Positions 36,527-45,754 of a stretch of 64,000 nt of DNA are shown piece by piece. Every line of letters begins with the position of its first letter. Position 1 is the first letter of the stretch. The position numbers and the translations under genes are program-made. Source of the DNA: Thalassotalea sediminis (GTDB lineage: Bacteria; Pseudomonadota; Gammaproteobacteria; Enterobacterales; Alteromonadaceae); contig NZ_AP027361.1 in assembly GCF_030295915.1 (NCBI RefSeq), positions 3,596,001-3,660,000 of the forward strand, read 5' to 3'. The notes under the pieces are model-generated. The model saw only the letters and a list, made by a program, of their open reading frames with translations, had not been told where the DNA came from and ran no database searches.

Positions 36527-37690
36527 TTACGCGAGCATTGACAGTATCTTTCCCACCAAAAGCCCGCCAGCAGTGCCAACAATATAACCAATCAGAGCCA
36601 TTAAAACGCCTACGGGAATTAATGCTCTCGAATAGGCAGCAGCCAGTATAGGTGCTGATGCTACGCCACCAATATTGGCGAGTGATGCAATACCACAAGT
36701 GAATAAATCAAACTTAAATAGCTTTGCAAACAGTACCATTAATAGGCCGTGAATAAACAAAATGACCATCCCCATGAAAATATAAAGCGGTGCTTCGGTT
36801 AATTCATAGAAATTTGCTCTAGATGCGATAAGGGCAATAATTATATAAAGCATGATCGTTGAAATCGCTTCAGAACCTTGCAATTTACTTATTGGCGTCA
36901 TTGCCGCAAGCACACCAAGTACGGTTACGATCAACACAGTCCACGTCGTTTCGCTAAAGAAGGTTGATGCCGGTAACATCGACGCAATAGATTGCGTAAC
37001 TACCGAAACCAACAGCGACAATGAAAGTAAAATTAATAAGGCTGTCGTAAGTTCACTCGAACTCTCTGTAGTTTGTTCTTCCGACAAACTTTGCGCAACC
37101 GTGTCGAGTTTTTCACTGTTTGTTCCTACCCATCGATCAAATAACTTGGCGTGCGGTACTAATGCCAGTAAAAGCATCACCCATAAGGCGTAATCAATTG
37201 AATCAATAATAAGCGTGTAGCCCATTCGGCTGTCGGGTACATCTAATGCGAGTTGAATAGCCGCCATATTGCCCATCCCTCCCATCCAACTGCCACTAAG
37301 CGCCGCAAACGTTTTCCAAGAGTCAGGCTCTAGAGACGGTAAAAAAATCATAAAAGCAACGACAAATGCAACACCAATACTTACTGAGGCGCTAAAGAAC
37401 GCTAACACGATTTTCCCGCCAAGTTTCTTAATTTGTCTTAAGTCCGCTTTAAGTAGCATTAAAAAGATCATCGCAGGTAGGATATTCGTTTTTAGACTAC
37501 TATAAGCGCTCGTTATTTCCGCAGATTTACTCCACAAGCCTAGCGTCGATAGCAGGATGATAACAAAGTATAGAATCACGATTACGGGTAACGTTTTAAA
37601 TAACTTGCTGTCACTTTTATATTCAATACACTTCAACCCCCCTGCAACAGCAAGTAAGACAGTAAAAAAAGCAAATGCGGAAGTGATCAT
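36527..37690 (-). CDS. DUF819 family integral membrane protein
   Basis: 387 residues with about 10-12 hydrophobic segments. Recognised as DUF819 (YjcL-like) from overall pattern and segments such as ALSGSWMGGMGNMAAIQLAL and CGIASLANIGGVASAPILAAAY. Function is not established; the two similar glycine-rich halves look like an inverted-repeat secondary transporter. Next to a lipoprotein serine hydrolase it is a candidate importer for a PG-derived peptide or amino acid. No clear Shine-Dalgarno precedes the ATG. Confidence 0.75.
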   Translation of the reverse strand: MITSAFAFFTVLLAVAGGLKCIEYKSDSKLFKTLPVIVILYFVIILLSTLGLWSKSAEITSAYSSLKTNILPAMIFLMLLKADLRQIKKLGGKIVLAFFSASVSIGVAFVVAFMIFLPSLEPDSWKTFAALSGSWMGGMGNMAAIQLALDVPDSRMGYTLIIDSIDYALWVMLLLALVPHAKLFDRWVGTNSEKLDTVAQSLSEEQTTESSSELTTALLILLSLSLLVSVVTQSIASMLPASTFFSETTWTVLIVTVLGVLAAMTPISKLQGSEAISTIMLYIIIALIASRANFYELTEAPLYIFMGMVILFIHGLLMVLFAKLFKFDLFTCGIASLANIGGVASAPILAAAYSRALIPVGVLMALIGYIVGTAGGLLVGKILSMLA

Positions 37691-38060
37691 AATAAAGTCA
37701 TTAATTTACAAAAAGAAATGCGGTTAAATTACCATCACCTCTGCTAAAAAGTAAAGTTTTATTCTAAAACATAAAAACATAAAAAATTAATTATTCATTT
37801 ATTTATAGGTATTTAATTATATACGACTTGGCATACGTTTCATGTAACACTACCGAAAGTATGACAACCTGCTTGGAAGAAAAAATATCAGTTTTATTTG
37901 CTTAGTGGCTGTAAATGAACAACTAGGTTTGTACTATAAATTTGTTTTAAAAGGGTATTATTTACTCATATCATTACACGGAGCTTAGATAAACATAACA
38001 TCTCTTTTACATCCCTCCTCTACTAGATATAAGTTAATCATTTTATCTTTTTACACGAGC

Positions 38061-38076
38061 AGAATATTTTATTTCT
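38061..38076. promoter_or_regulatory. Candidate RpiR operator 1 before TonB receptor 2
   Basis: AGAATATTTTATTTCT, a near-palindromic variant of the locus motif, just upstream of the TTGACA box. Confidence 0.4.
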
Positions 38077-38083
38077 GTAAGGC

Positions 38084-38112
38084 TTGACATTTAAGAATAT
38101 TTTATCTAGGTT
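38084..38112 (+). promoter_or_regulatory. Candidate sigma-70 promoter of TonB receptor 2
   Basis: Consensus -35 TTGACA at 38084-38089, 17-bp spacer, weak -10 TAGGTT at 38107-38112, ~98 bp before the ATG. The spacer carries GAATATTTTATC (38095-38106), a partial copy of the locus motif. A regulator bound there would block RNA polymerase. Confidence 0.5.
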
Positions 38113-38121
38113 TAATTATTG

Positions 38122-38134
38122 GAAATATTTATTC
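38122..38134. promoter_or_regulatory. Candidate RpiR operator 3 before TonB receptor 2
   Basis: GAAATATTTATTC, one base off GAATA-N3-TATTC, 76 bp upstream of the receptor ATG and downstream of the presumed transcription start. Confidence 0.4.
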
Positions 38135-38209
38135 TTTAAAAATAAATACAAAGGAATAAAAAATTGCACTAGTATCCAGTTGATAATATATAAAAAAGAA
38201 TGAGGGTAT

Positions 38210-40927
38210 ATGGAAACGCTAACACTAAAAAAAACAGCACTTGCAATCAAATTTGCTTTGCTTGCAACAGCAACTTTATCTGTCAATTCATTTGCGGAAG
38301 AAGCAAGTGATAAAGAACGCAAAAAAGATGAAACAGAAGTTATTGAAGTAAAAGGGTTTCGTGGTTCAATACAAAAAAGTTTAAACATCAAAAGGTTTGC
38401 AGATAATATTGTTGATGCTATTTCTGCTGAAGATATTGGTAAGTTTCCTGATCAAACCGTTGCAGATGCCTTACAGCGTATTACGGGTGTTCAGGTTGAG
38501 AAATCTGAAGGTGAGAGTAATCGCGTCAGTATTCGTGGAACAGCACCTCATTTAAATTTAACGCTACTTAACGGTCAGAATGTTGCTTCAGCAACCGCTT
38601 CTCATTCAATTCTAAAAGCATCTCGTGGTTTTAATTATTCATTATTACCTACAGAAATTATTGATACCTTGGAAGTACACAAATCTGCACAAGCAAAAGT
38701 ACAAGAAGGCTCTGTTGGTGGCACGGTGATAGTAAAAACTCGCCAACCACTGAAAGAAAAATCTAACACTGCGGTATTTTCATTAAAAGATTCATATCAA
38801 GAAACAAGTGGCGAGCACTCACCAACCTACTCGGGTTACTACACGTGGAAAAATGACGACGAAAAATTTGGTTTTAACATTGGTGCCGTTGTAAAAGAAA
38901 CTACGACTCAACGTGATGGTTATAGTTCTTCAGGCTTTGAAAAATCACATATGATTAATGAACAAGCCGTATACACACCACTTGATGTAACATCGTCTCG
39001 TTACAGGTCAGATAAAGAGCTGACTACATTGTCATCTGCGTTGCAATTAGAGCTAACAGAAGGCGTTATTTTAACGTTTAACAATTTGATTTCAGGTGTC
39101 GATAAAACCAATAAAAGCACATCAAATGGCGCTTACATCGGTTATAACGATCCAGCAAAGTCAGGCCTAACAGGCACGCTTACTGGCGATATTTTAACAT
39201 CAGGCTCTATTGTGTTAGATCCGTTAGATTTAGGCACAGATCCGAAATATCAGCATAAACAAGATTACTTTGAATCCCGTTATGCGTTATCGCGTGAAGT
39301 GGGTGAATATGAAACCAAAGTTCATGATTTACGTCTAGATTGGCAAGGCACTAATTTTGATCTCGCGGTACAAGTAGGTATCACTAAAGCTGAAGGCAAT
39401 ATTGCGATACAAGCGTTAGATTATGAAGCACAAACAGATGCTCATTATGATGTAGGCGCTAGTCGACCGTCTTATGAATTGCTTTCAAATCCTCAGCCGG
39501 AAGATTATTTCGGTACCTACATGGCAGACAAACTGTTTGAGAATGAACAAGAAGAGACCTACTTCCAAACCGACTTGAACTATCAATTTGATCATGACTT
39601 TGTAACCTCAATCGACGTTGGTGTTAAGTATATTGACCACACTAAAAGTTCTCAGATTTTCTTAGAAATTAAATACCCTTGGCTTTCATATAATGAGGAA
39701 TACAGTGGCTCTGCGTGGTTAGAAAGTATCTACCCGGGGTTTGGTGTGCAATCTATCAATATGGGTGGTATGACTAACGGTTTAGCGAAAAACTTTATGG
39801 GTGGTGGTACACACCCTCACTTATTTAACTATGACTTTTCAAAACTAGACAGTGCATTTAATCAAGTTGATACATTACGAGAGTACAATCATTTAGGTTA
39901 TTCTCTAGCGCTTGAGGAAAAAATTACCAGTGGTTATGCTCAGGTAAATTTTGAGTCTGGTAAATTAAAAGGTAACGCAGGTATACGTATAGCTAAAACG
40001 GATCAAACAAGTATTGGGGTTGATATTCTTACCCCAGCAGGTTGGTATAAGCCTGATGTTTTATTTGATACTGCAGTTCCTGTGAGCGTAGAACGCGATT
40101 ATACAGATGTGTTACCAAGCCTTAATTTATCATACAGCCTTGAAGACGATATTATCTTACGCTTTGCCGCTGCTAAAGTGATATCACGCCCTGACTATGA
40201 CTTACTTGCGCAGAGAAAAATTTATTCTCGAGCAGGTGGTGTTCAAGGTAATCCAATGTTAGACCCAACCAAAGCAACACAGTACGATATTTCAGCTGAA
40301 TATTACTTTACTGACTCCTCTATCTTATCGTTTGCATATTTCATTAAAAATATCGAAACATACGTAGATACAGAGAATGTTTTAGCAAAAGTACTATTGC
40401 CCGTTGATGACTCAGTTAATGAATTCGGCATAGATGGCGCAACCTATGAAGTTACTGAAATGGAACTTAGAACTCCTGTTAATGGAAGTGGTGGTACAAA
40501 TAAGGGCTTTGAAATCAACCTACAGCATGATTTTAGCAACGGTTTTGGCGCGTTAGCTAATTACACGTATCAAGATGCTGACATGGATGAAGAAGGCGCG
40601 GTATTACCTAATAACTCTAAAGATACCTTTAATATGAGCGGCTATTACGAAGTTGAAGATTACTCAATTCGGTTATCTTATACCTTCCGTAGTGCTTATT
40701 ATTCAGGCATCGCAAGAAACATAGACCGATATACAGATGACTATGGACAGTGGGATGCCAACATGAATTACCATATTAATGACAATGTTTCTTTGAATCT
40801 TCAAGTAATCAACTTAACAGATGAAAACGCAGAAAGTTATGTGAAATCTGAAACAGGTGATACGGCTCGTTTAGCTGAATATAACTATGGTCGACGCATA
40901 TTTGCTGGAGTTTCCGTCAGGTTTTAA
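38210..40927 (+). CDS. TonB-dependent receptor (TIGR01782-like)
   Basis: 905 residues. The signal peptide ends near VNSFAEE. A TonB box-like EVIEVKGFRGS follows, then the plug (~50-175) with IVDAISAEDIGKFPDQTVADAL and RVSIRGTAP. The beta-barrel ends in RRIFAGVSVRF. This receptor type is common in Alteromonadales and Caulobacter for sugars and oligosaccharides. It is followed by an rpiR gene after a strong terminator, and its promoter region has three motif copies, so it is likely under RpiR control. A PG-fragment substrate is inferred from context. It lacks the carboxypeptidase-regulatory domain seen in the receptor at 8845. Confidence 0.92.
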   Translation: METLTLKKTALAIKFALLATATLSVNSFAEEASDKERKKDETEVIEVKGFRGSIQKSLNIKRFADNIVDAISAEDIGKFPDQTVADALQRITGVQVEKSEGESNRVSIRGTAPHLNLTLLNGQNVASATASHSILKASRGFNYSLLPTEIIDTLEVHKSAQAKVQEGSVGGTVIVKTRQPLKEKSNTAVFSLKDSYQETSGEHSPTYSGYYTWKNDDEKFGFNIGAVVKETTTQRDGYSSSGFEKSHMINEQAVYTPLDVTSSRYRSDKELTTLSSALQLELTEGVILTFNNLISGVDKTNKSTSNGAYIGYNDPAKSGLTGTLTGDILTSGSIVLDPLDLGTDPKYQHKQDYFESRYALSREVGEYETKVHDLRLDWQGTNFDLAVQVGITKAEGNIAIQALDYEAQTDAHYDVGASRPSYELLSNPQPEDYFGTYMADKLFENEQEETYFQTDLNYQFDHDFVTSIDVGVKYIDHTKSSQIFLEIKYPWLSYNEEYSGSAWLESIYPGFGVQSINMGGMTNGLAKNFMGGGTHPHLFNYDFSKLDSAFNQVDTLREYNHLGYSLALEEKITSGYAQVNFESGKLKGNAGIRIAKTDQTSIGVDILTPAGWYKPDVLFDTAVPVSVERDYTDVLPSLNLSYSLEDDIILRFAAAKVISRPDYDLLAQRKIYSRAGGVQGNPMLDPTKATQYDISAEYYFTDSSILSFAYFIKNIETYVDTENVLAKVLLPVDDSVNEFGIDGATYEVTEMELRTPVNGSGGTNKGFEINLQHDFSNGFGALANYTYQDADMDEEGAVLPNNSKDTFNMSGYYEVEDYSIRLSYTFRSAYYSGIARNIDRYTDDYGQWDANMNYHINDNVSLNLQVINLTDENAESYVKSETGDTARLAEYNYGRRIFAGVSVRF

Positions 40928-40958
40928 CCAATAACCCCTTACACACTGTTGGTTAAAA

Positions 40959-40993
40959 AAGGCCAATACTGTCTTCAGTATTGGCCTTATTTT
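40959..40993 (+). terminator. Rho-independent terminator of TonB receptor 2
   Basis: AAGGCCAATACTG/CAGTATTGGCCTT perfect 13-bp stem with 4-nt loop, followed by ATTTTT. It lies 40 bp before the rpiR gene, which may depend on read-through or its own promoter. Confidence 0.88.
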
Positions 40994-41032
40994 TAAAACA
41001 CACGTTTTGTTGATATTTAGGAGTAAGTTCTC

Positions 41033-41893
41033 ATGTCAGTACTAATTAAGATAAAAATGCATGCGAGTATGCTGACAGCCATTGAAAAACGAATAGCTGA
41101 TCATATTTTAAACAACCCCAACGAAGTCAAAAATTACTCCTCTAAAACATTAGCTCAAGCTGTTAACGTAAGTCAGTCTAGCATTATAAAATTTGCGCAA
41201 AAACTCGGTTATAAAGGGTACCCTGCTTTGAAACTTGCCTTAATTGAGCTAAAACCATCAAAGCACAATTTACACGGCGATATATCACTACAAGATAACC
41301 TCGAAAAAGTCAGTAGCAAGCTTCTCGCAAGTAAAATAGAAATGCTAAGAAACACGCAATTTCTCAATGATAATGCGCAATTAACCGATGCTGTATCCAT
41401 GATTCTCAATGCAGAAAAAATTTTAATTAGCGGTATCGGCGCATCAGGCTTAGTAGGTAAAGATTTGTGCTTTAAGCTTCAAAAAATTGGTTTTGCTGCG
41501 GTGTACGAATGGAGTGGCCACAACCAAATAGCGTGCTCAGCAACACTTAATAAAAACGACTTAGTGATATGTTTAAGTGAATCAGGCAAAACAGCAGATG
41601 TTATTGCGGTGGCACAACAAGCGAGAAAGCAGGGAGCTGCTGTGTTAGCCATTACTGGTGTCGGCAAATCTAAATTGCGTAAACTCTCAGAAACTTGCCT
41701 ATACACAGTCTCCGAACCCTCGTCCCTGCGCTTATCATCTATATTGGCGAGAACGTCTCAAGCATTAATTATTGACACCTTGTTTATTGCTATCACACAA
41801 AAATCAAAAATACTGAGAATGCAAATCAAGAAGTCAAACGAAACAGTAGCGAATAACGTAAATAAACAAGCATATTATTTGAGTGCACCATAA
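41033..41893 (+). CDS. MurR/RpiR family transcriptional regulator, second copy
   Basis: 286 residues: HTH_6 (~1-77) and SIS domain (~105-245, with ILISGIGASGLVGKDLCFKL and CLSESGKTADV). It is a clear paralogue of the regulator at 15213; both start MS[AV]LIKIK and share SQSS[VI]IKF[TA]QKLGYKGYPA. AGGAG stands 9 nt before the ATG. Being next to TonB receptor 2, it may control that gene and the downstream divergent operon. The ligand is probably a sugar phosphate such as MurNAc-6-P or GlcNAc-6-P, by family analogy. Confidence 0.9.
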   Translation: MSVLIKIKMHASMLTAIEKRIADHILNNPNEVKNYSSKTLAQAVNVSQSSIIKFAQKLGYKGYPALKLALIELKPSKHNLHGDISLQDNLEKVSSKLLASKIEMLRNTQFLNDNAQLTDAVSMILNAEKILISGIGASGLVGKDLCFKLQKIGFAAVYEWSGHNQIACSATLNKNDLVICLSESGKTADVIAVAQQARKQGAAVLAITGVGKSKLRKLSETCLYTVSEPSSLRLSSILARTSQALIIDTLFIAITQKSKILRMQIKKSNETVANNVNKQAYYLSAP

Positions 41894-42060
41894 CGTCATG
41901 ATAAAAAATCGTTAATCAAGTTACAGCGTGGACGCCTAAAAGCAATAAACTTACATACAACTCGATGCAAGGCATTAAAAAAGCTAATAAGGTGGCAAGC
42001 CTACAATTGCGTAAACACATAAGTACTTGTAAAACATTACAGGCCACGAAACTCCTCGCT

Positions 42061-42085
42061 CGCCTCAGTATTATGATTTGAGGCG
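42061..42085 (+). terminator. Possible weak terminator hairpin after rpiR
   Basis: CGCCTCA/TGAGGCG 7-bp stem, 11-nt loop, followed by TTATC. The T-tract is poor. It is the only structured element in the 210 bp between convergent genes. Confidence 0.3.
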
Positions 42086-42103
42086 TTATCTACTTGGTCG
42101 GCA

Positions 42104-43294
42104 CTATACTTTGAAGATGACTTGTTTTTGATACAGTTTATAAAAGATTAAGTAGCAAATAGCGCAAAAGCTTAGTGCAAAACTAAGTGAACCAAAGGTA
42201 GGTGAAAATAGTTGGCTAAAATAACGATCATATAAAAAGGTCTTAAGGCTAGTTTCACCAACAGGTACCATGATCAATATACGCGCAAATATACCAGAAA
42301 GAACAAAGAATCCAATGGCATTAACCCCAAAGACAATAAAAGGTGCACTCCACTTTTTATAACCTTTAATATCAATTATCCAAATCAAAACAGCAAGGAG
42401 TGCGCATGCCCATCCTGAAGAAACTATCACAAAAGACGAGGTCCACAGCTGCTTATTAATCGGCACAATCAGACTAAACCCATAACCGACTAGCAGCATG
42501 ATTATTCCAAGCTTAACAAGGATCTTAGCTTTATCTATGTTCTTGAGAAAATTGTTAGTTAGCGTATTTGAAATAATCACACCAATAAGCGCAGATGCTA
42601 TTGCAGGAATAGTACTTAACAGCCCCTCTGGATCAAACGCAAACGGTTGTGCACTTTTATAATATAAATGCTGACTACCAATGATAAAATCATCAACCCA
42701 TGCCACTAAACTATTGCCAAATGCTAATTCCCCCACATATATATTGCCTACGTTATCTTGATAAGGCATCAATGCATTTAGTAGCCAATAAGCAATTAAT
42801 ATCGCAACAAATATCGCTTTCTGTACTTTTGCACTGGTATAAAAAGCAAGGTAATAAGTCACAATAAAGACAATAGCAAGCCGTTGAAGCACTCCGAAAA
42901 TTCTTATGTTATAAAGCCTATCTTCAAGCCAACTAAACCCTGGATCTTGAAAGTTAATATAAAAGAGAAATAAGCATAAACCTAAGCCAAACAGCTTTAA
43001 GGTACGCAGCCATATTTTTGAATGTTGTAAAGGCGTTGATTTTGCCCGATTTATGACAATACCAATCGAAATTCCCATCATAAAGACAAACAAAGGAAAG
43101 ATAAGATCAGTAGGTGTTAACCCATGCCATTGTGCATGTTTTAAAGGCGGATAAATATTTGACCAGCTTCCCGGGTTATTAACTAACACCATTGCCGTTA
43201 TTGTGATGCCCCTCAAAACATCAAGCGCTATTAATCTATTTTGAGCATAACGAGCTAACACAGCGTCTGCATGACGGGAAAAGAAATGAATCAA
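42104..43294 (-). CDS. nagX: NagX-like membrane protein (COG4299, HGSNAT-related acyltransferase family)
   Basis: 396 residues, about 10-11 membrane segments. The diagnostic N-terminal region is RLIALDVLRGITITAMVLVN, followed by PTDLIFPLFVFMMGISIGI. The family is related to human heparan-alpha-glucosaminide N-acetyltransferase. In Alteromonadales and Xanthomonas GlcNAc regulons it is called NagX and was proposed as a transporter or acetyltransferase for amino sugars. The start is an unusual TTG at 43294, supported by AGGA 6 nt upstream and by the absence of a nearby ATG. Last gene of the lytic transglycosylase-hypothetical-DigH-NagX unit. Confidence 0.82.
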   Translation of the reverse strand: MIHFFSRHADAVLARYAQNRLIALDVLRGITITAMVLVNNPGSWSNIYPPLKHAQWHGLTPTDLIFPLFVFMMGISIGIVINRAKSTPLQHSKIWLRTLKLFGLGLCLFLFYINFQDPGFSWLEDRLYNIRIFGVLQRLAIVFIVTYYLAFYTSAKVQKAIFVAILIAYWLLNALMPYQDNVGNIYVGELAFGNSLVAWVDDFIIGSQHLYYKSAQPFAFDPEGLLSTIPAIASALIGVIISNTLTNNFLKNIDKAKILVKLGIIMLLVGYGFSLIVPINKQLWTSSFVIVSSGWACALLAVLIWIIDIKGYKKWSAPFIVFGVNAIGFFVLSGIFARILIMVPVGETSLKTFLYDRYFSQLFSPTFGSLSFALSFCAICYLIFYKLYQKQVIFKV

Positions 43295-43378
43295 ACTGTT
43301 TTCCTACGTATTTTTGTTATGTGAATGTGTTCAAGCGTTTTAAAATATAACGGATAATATTGCGTTTTCTGTTATTCA

Positions 43379-44947
43379 TTAGTCCGCTAACGCGGTTATA
43401 TAAACTAAGCTTTCAATCCCCGTTTTACTGACTGCCGACACCGCAACCTTTTGCAACATCGATGTTGTAACATTATCGTTATCATTGTTAGGCGCAACGA
43501 TAGATAATAATGGTAGCGTTGCTTTACGTGACGTTCGTGGCAACACTTGATACTGCCATTTATCACCATATTGGCTGTAAAGCACATAATTTCCAATACT
43601 ATCAGGTGAGTCATGATGTATGTCGATCTCTACCTGCTGCTTAACGTTTACGTCTATTTCGGCGGCGTCGGGTTGTTTTTCATCTAACCAACGAGATGCA
43701 GGAATTAACGCATTTTGCTTAAAACTAAAATTATTCAGTCTTTCTGTCATCTCCTGATTATCGATAATCCCGCCAATATGCCAGAATATTTGCCCAGTAT
43801 TATCTTCAAGTAACGCCCTGTTTATCATAATTTGGTTTTGTACTTCATCAACCATTCTCGCTGTTTTTGCATTGTGCGTACGAATGCCTGGCCATATATG
43901 ACGTTGTAAATCATTCTGTTTCTGCCACCAATTTAGCAACATAGGATAGCTTTGGCCTTCTTTACTGATGTTCCAATAAAGCTGTGGAGAAAAGTAATCA
44001 ACCCATCCTTTTTGTAGCCAAAGCCGAGCATCTGCATATAACTTATCAAACTGATCAAAGCCAGTGATCCACTTAGGTTGCCCAGGACGCCAAATACCAA
44101 AAGGGCTAATGCCAAGTTTTACGCGAGGTTTTATCGTTTTGACCTGTTGATACAAGGCGTGAACAAATTCATTCACGTGTTGACGACGCCAATCACCAAG
44201 TGATAACTGACCGTCATTAGCAAGATATCGCTGATAGTTCTCGTTATCGGGAAACTCTTTATCGCTATGATAGGAGGGGTATGGATAGAAATAGTCATCC
44301 ATATGAATACCATCAATATCGTAGCGATGAACAATATCGGCAACAACGTTTAAGGTATGATTAACCGCATTAGCATCACTAGGGTCTAACCAATAGTAAC
44401 CGCTATCTAATTTAATGACGGCTTCTTCCAGCTTTTTCACTAACGACTGATCTGAAATATCGCCACCATTAATATGATGGACGCGATAAGGGTTTAGCCA
44501 AGCGTGTAACTCAAGGCCACGAGCATGTGCTTGTTCAATCCAAAAGGCTAATGGATCGTAAAAATTGTTAGGTGCCCAACCCTGTTTTCCTGTTAAATAA
44601 TATGACCATGGCTCAAGCTCACTAGGATATAAAGCATCTCCTTGTGGGCGTATTTGTAGAATAACAGCATTAAAGTTATGTGCTTGCAAGGCATCTAGTA
44701 GACGAATCGCTTCTTCTTTTTGCTGCGTTTGAGATAGTCCTGGCGCGCTCGGCCAGTTGATATTTGCTACCGTAGCAATCCAAGCAGCTCTGAATTCTCG
44801 CCGAACTTCTATTGGCGCAGAGACATAATTTTTAGACCATAATACCCATATCATCAGTATCAAAGCCGCGCAGATTATCAAGCTTCGCGTAGGGTAGTTA
44901 ACCAACAAAAATGTTAACTGTTTTATTTGCCGTTTAACAAAATCCAT
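43379..44947 (-). CDS. DigH-like glycoside hydrolase (GHL10/DUF187), membrane-anchored
   Basis: 522 residues. One N-terminal TM (~15-38) anchors a periplasmic GHL10 domain: REFRAAWIATVANINWPS, NAVILQIRPQGDALYPS, ELHAWLNPYRV, DGIHMDDYFYPYPS and KLGISPFGIWRPG. E. coli DigH (YddW) of the same family cleaves glycan strands stripped of peptides, which suits a locus with several amidases. The C-terminal ~100 residues look like a small beta domain. The start lies 7 nt after the stop of the preceding gene, so the two are translated from one message. Exact substrate is inferred. Confidence 0.85.
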   Translation of the reverse strand: MDFVKRQIKQLTFLLVNYPTRSLIICAALILMIWVLWSKNYVSAPIEVRREFRAAWIATVANINWPSAPGLSQTQQKEEAIRLLDALQAHNFNAVILQIRPQGDALYPSELEPWSYYLTGKQGWAPNNFYDPLAFWIEQAHARGLELHAWLNPYRVHHINGGDISDQSLVKKLEEAVIKLDSGYYWLDPSDANAVNHTLNVVADIVHRYDIDGIHMDDYFYPYPSYHSDKEFPDNENYQRYLANDGQLSLGDWRRQHVNEFVHALYQQVKTIKPRVKLGISPFGIWRPGQPKWITGFDQFDKLYADARLWLQKGWVDYFSPQLYWNISKEGQSYPMLLNWWQKQNDLQRHIWPGIRTHNAKTARMVDEVQNQIMINRALLEDNTGQIFWHIGGIIDNQEMTERLNNFSFKQNALIPASRWLDEKQPDAAEIDVNVKQQVEIDIHHDSPDSIGNYVLYSQYGDKWQYQVLPRTSRKATLPLLSIVAPNNDNDNVTTSMLQKVAVSAVSKTGIESLVYITALAD

Positions 44948-44953
44948 AGTTGA

Positions 44954-45754
44954 TTACTCTTGACTACGCTTAAAGTCTGCTATCGACGCTTTCAATAATT
45001 TCGCTTTTGCCGTTTTTTCTGGAAGAGATGCTGCTAAAGCTTCGAACTTAGCAATATTTTGCCCATTAAGAATATGGCGAACTTCTTTCGCAACCGTTCT
45101 TGAGACGTAAAAGCTTCCTGTCTTTAACGTTTGCATAAGCATATTTTCATATTGTTGTTGCTGCGCTGGATATTCCGCCAGTACTGACATTGCTTTGGTC
45201 ATCACTTTACTATCGTAACTATCGCGAAGTGCGGAAATGAGAATCTCTGCATTTGCTTCATTCTTTGGTTGTTGTGCCAACATATCAATGGCCTGCATTT
45301 GCACTCGCCCTAAAGGGCTAGTCAAATACTTACCGGTAATATCTGCATAGGTGGTATCAAATACCTGCTTTGTTTGGTGCATCGCCTGTAATTGTTGCAA
45401 CGTTTTTACTAACATGGCTTCTTGCTCAAACATAACTTGCTTTGGATCTTGTTCGTTCACTGAACATAAACCATTGTTTTCACAATCTTCAATGTCTTTG
45501 AGTTGATGTAATAATTGCTGTCGTTGTTGAACAAACGTTTTTATTACATCGGATTGCATTGTGGCAGGCGTTTGATGCGTTTCGGGAATATTCTGGTCAA
45601 CGCTAGCTAATGTGTTCGCATTATTTTTATCAATAGATGTTGCTTTACTTGAAACTGAGGCTATTTCTGTATCTTGCTTTGATTCAAGTGTTTGAAAGTA
45701 AATAGCCAAAACTACACAGACTAATGCAACACCTAAAATGAGCTGCTTATGCAT
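44954..45754 (-). CDS. Membrane-anchored protein of unknown function
   Basis: 266 residues, not recognised. One N-terminal TM (~5-20), a low-complexity linker (~25-70), then a helical domain (~70-265) with a two-cysteine loop (EDCENNGLCS). Repeated helical pairs (GRVQMQAIDMLAQQPKNEANAE, split by SYDSKVMTKAMSVLAEYP) resemble HEAT-like repeats. The start overlaps the end of the lytic transglycosylase gene by 8 nt and the stop is 7 nt before the DigH gene. The tight coupling argues for a partner or assembly role with these periplasmic glycan-cutting enzymes. No enzyme motif seen. Confidence 0.75.
   Translation of the reverse strand: MHKQLILGVALVCVVLAIYFQTLESKQDTEIASVSSKATSIDKNNANTLASVDQNIPETHQTPATMQSDVIKTFVQQRQQLLHQLKDIEDCENNGLCSVNEQDPKQVMFEQEAMLVKTLQQLQAMHQTKQVFDTTYADITGKYLTSPLGRVQMQAIDMLAQQPKNEANAEILISALRDSYDSKVMTKAMSVLAEYPAQQQQYENMLMQTLKTGSFYVSRTVAKEVRHILNGQNIAKFEALAASLPEKTAKAKLLKASIADFKRSQE

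Larger units (their letters stand above)
37691..38209. other. Intergenic region between the DUF819 gene and second TonB receptor gene
   Basis: 519 bp without a convincing gene. The right third carries three copies or near copies of the locus motif and a TTGACA box (listed separately). The left two thirds is AT-rich and shows no feature I can name beyond the presumed promoter of the DUF819 gene. Confidence 0.6.
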
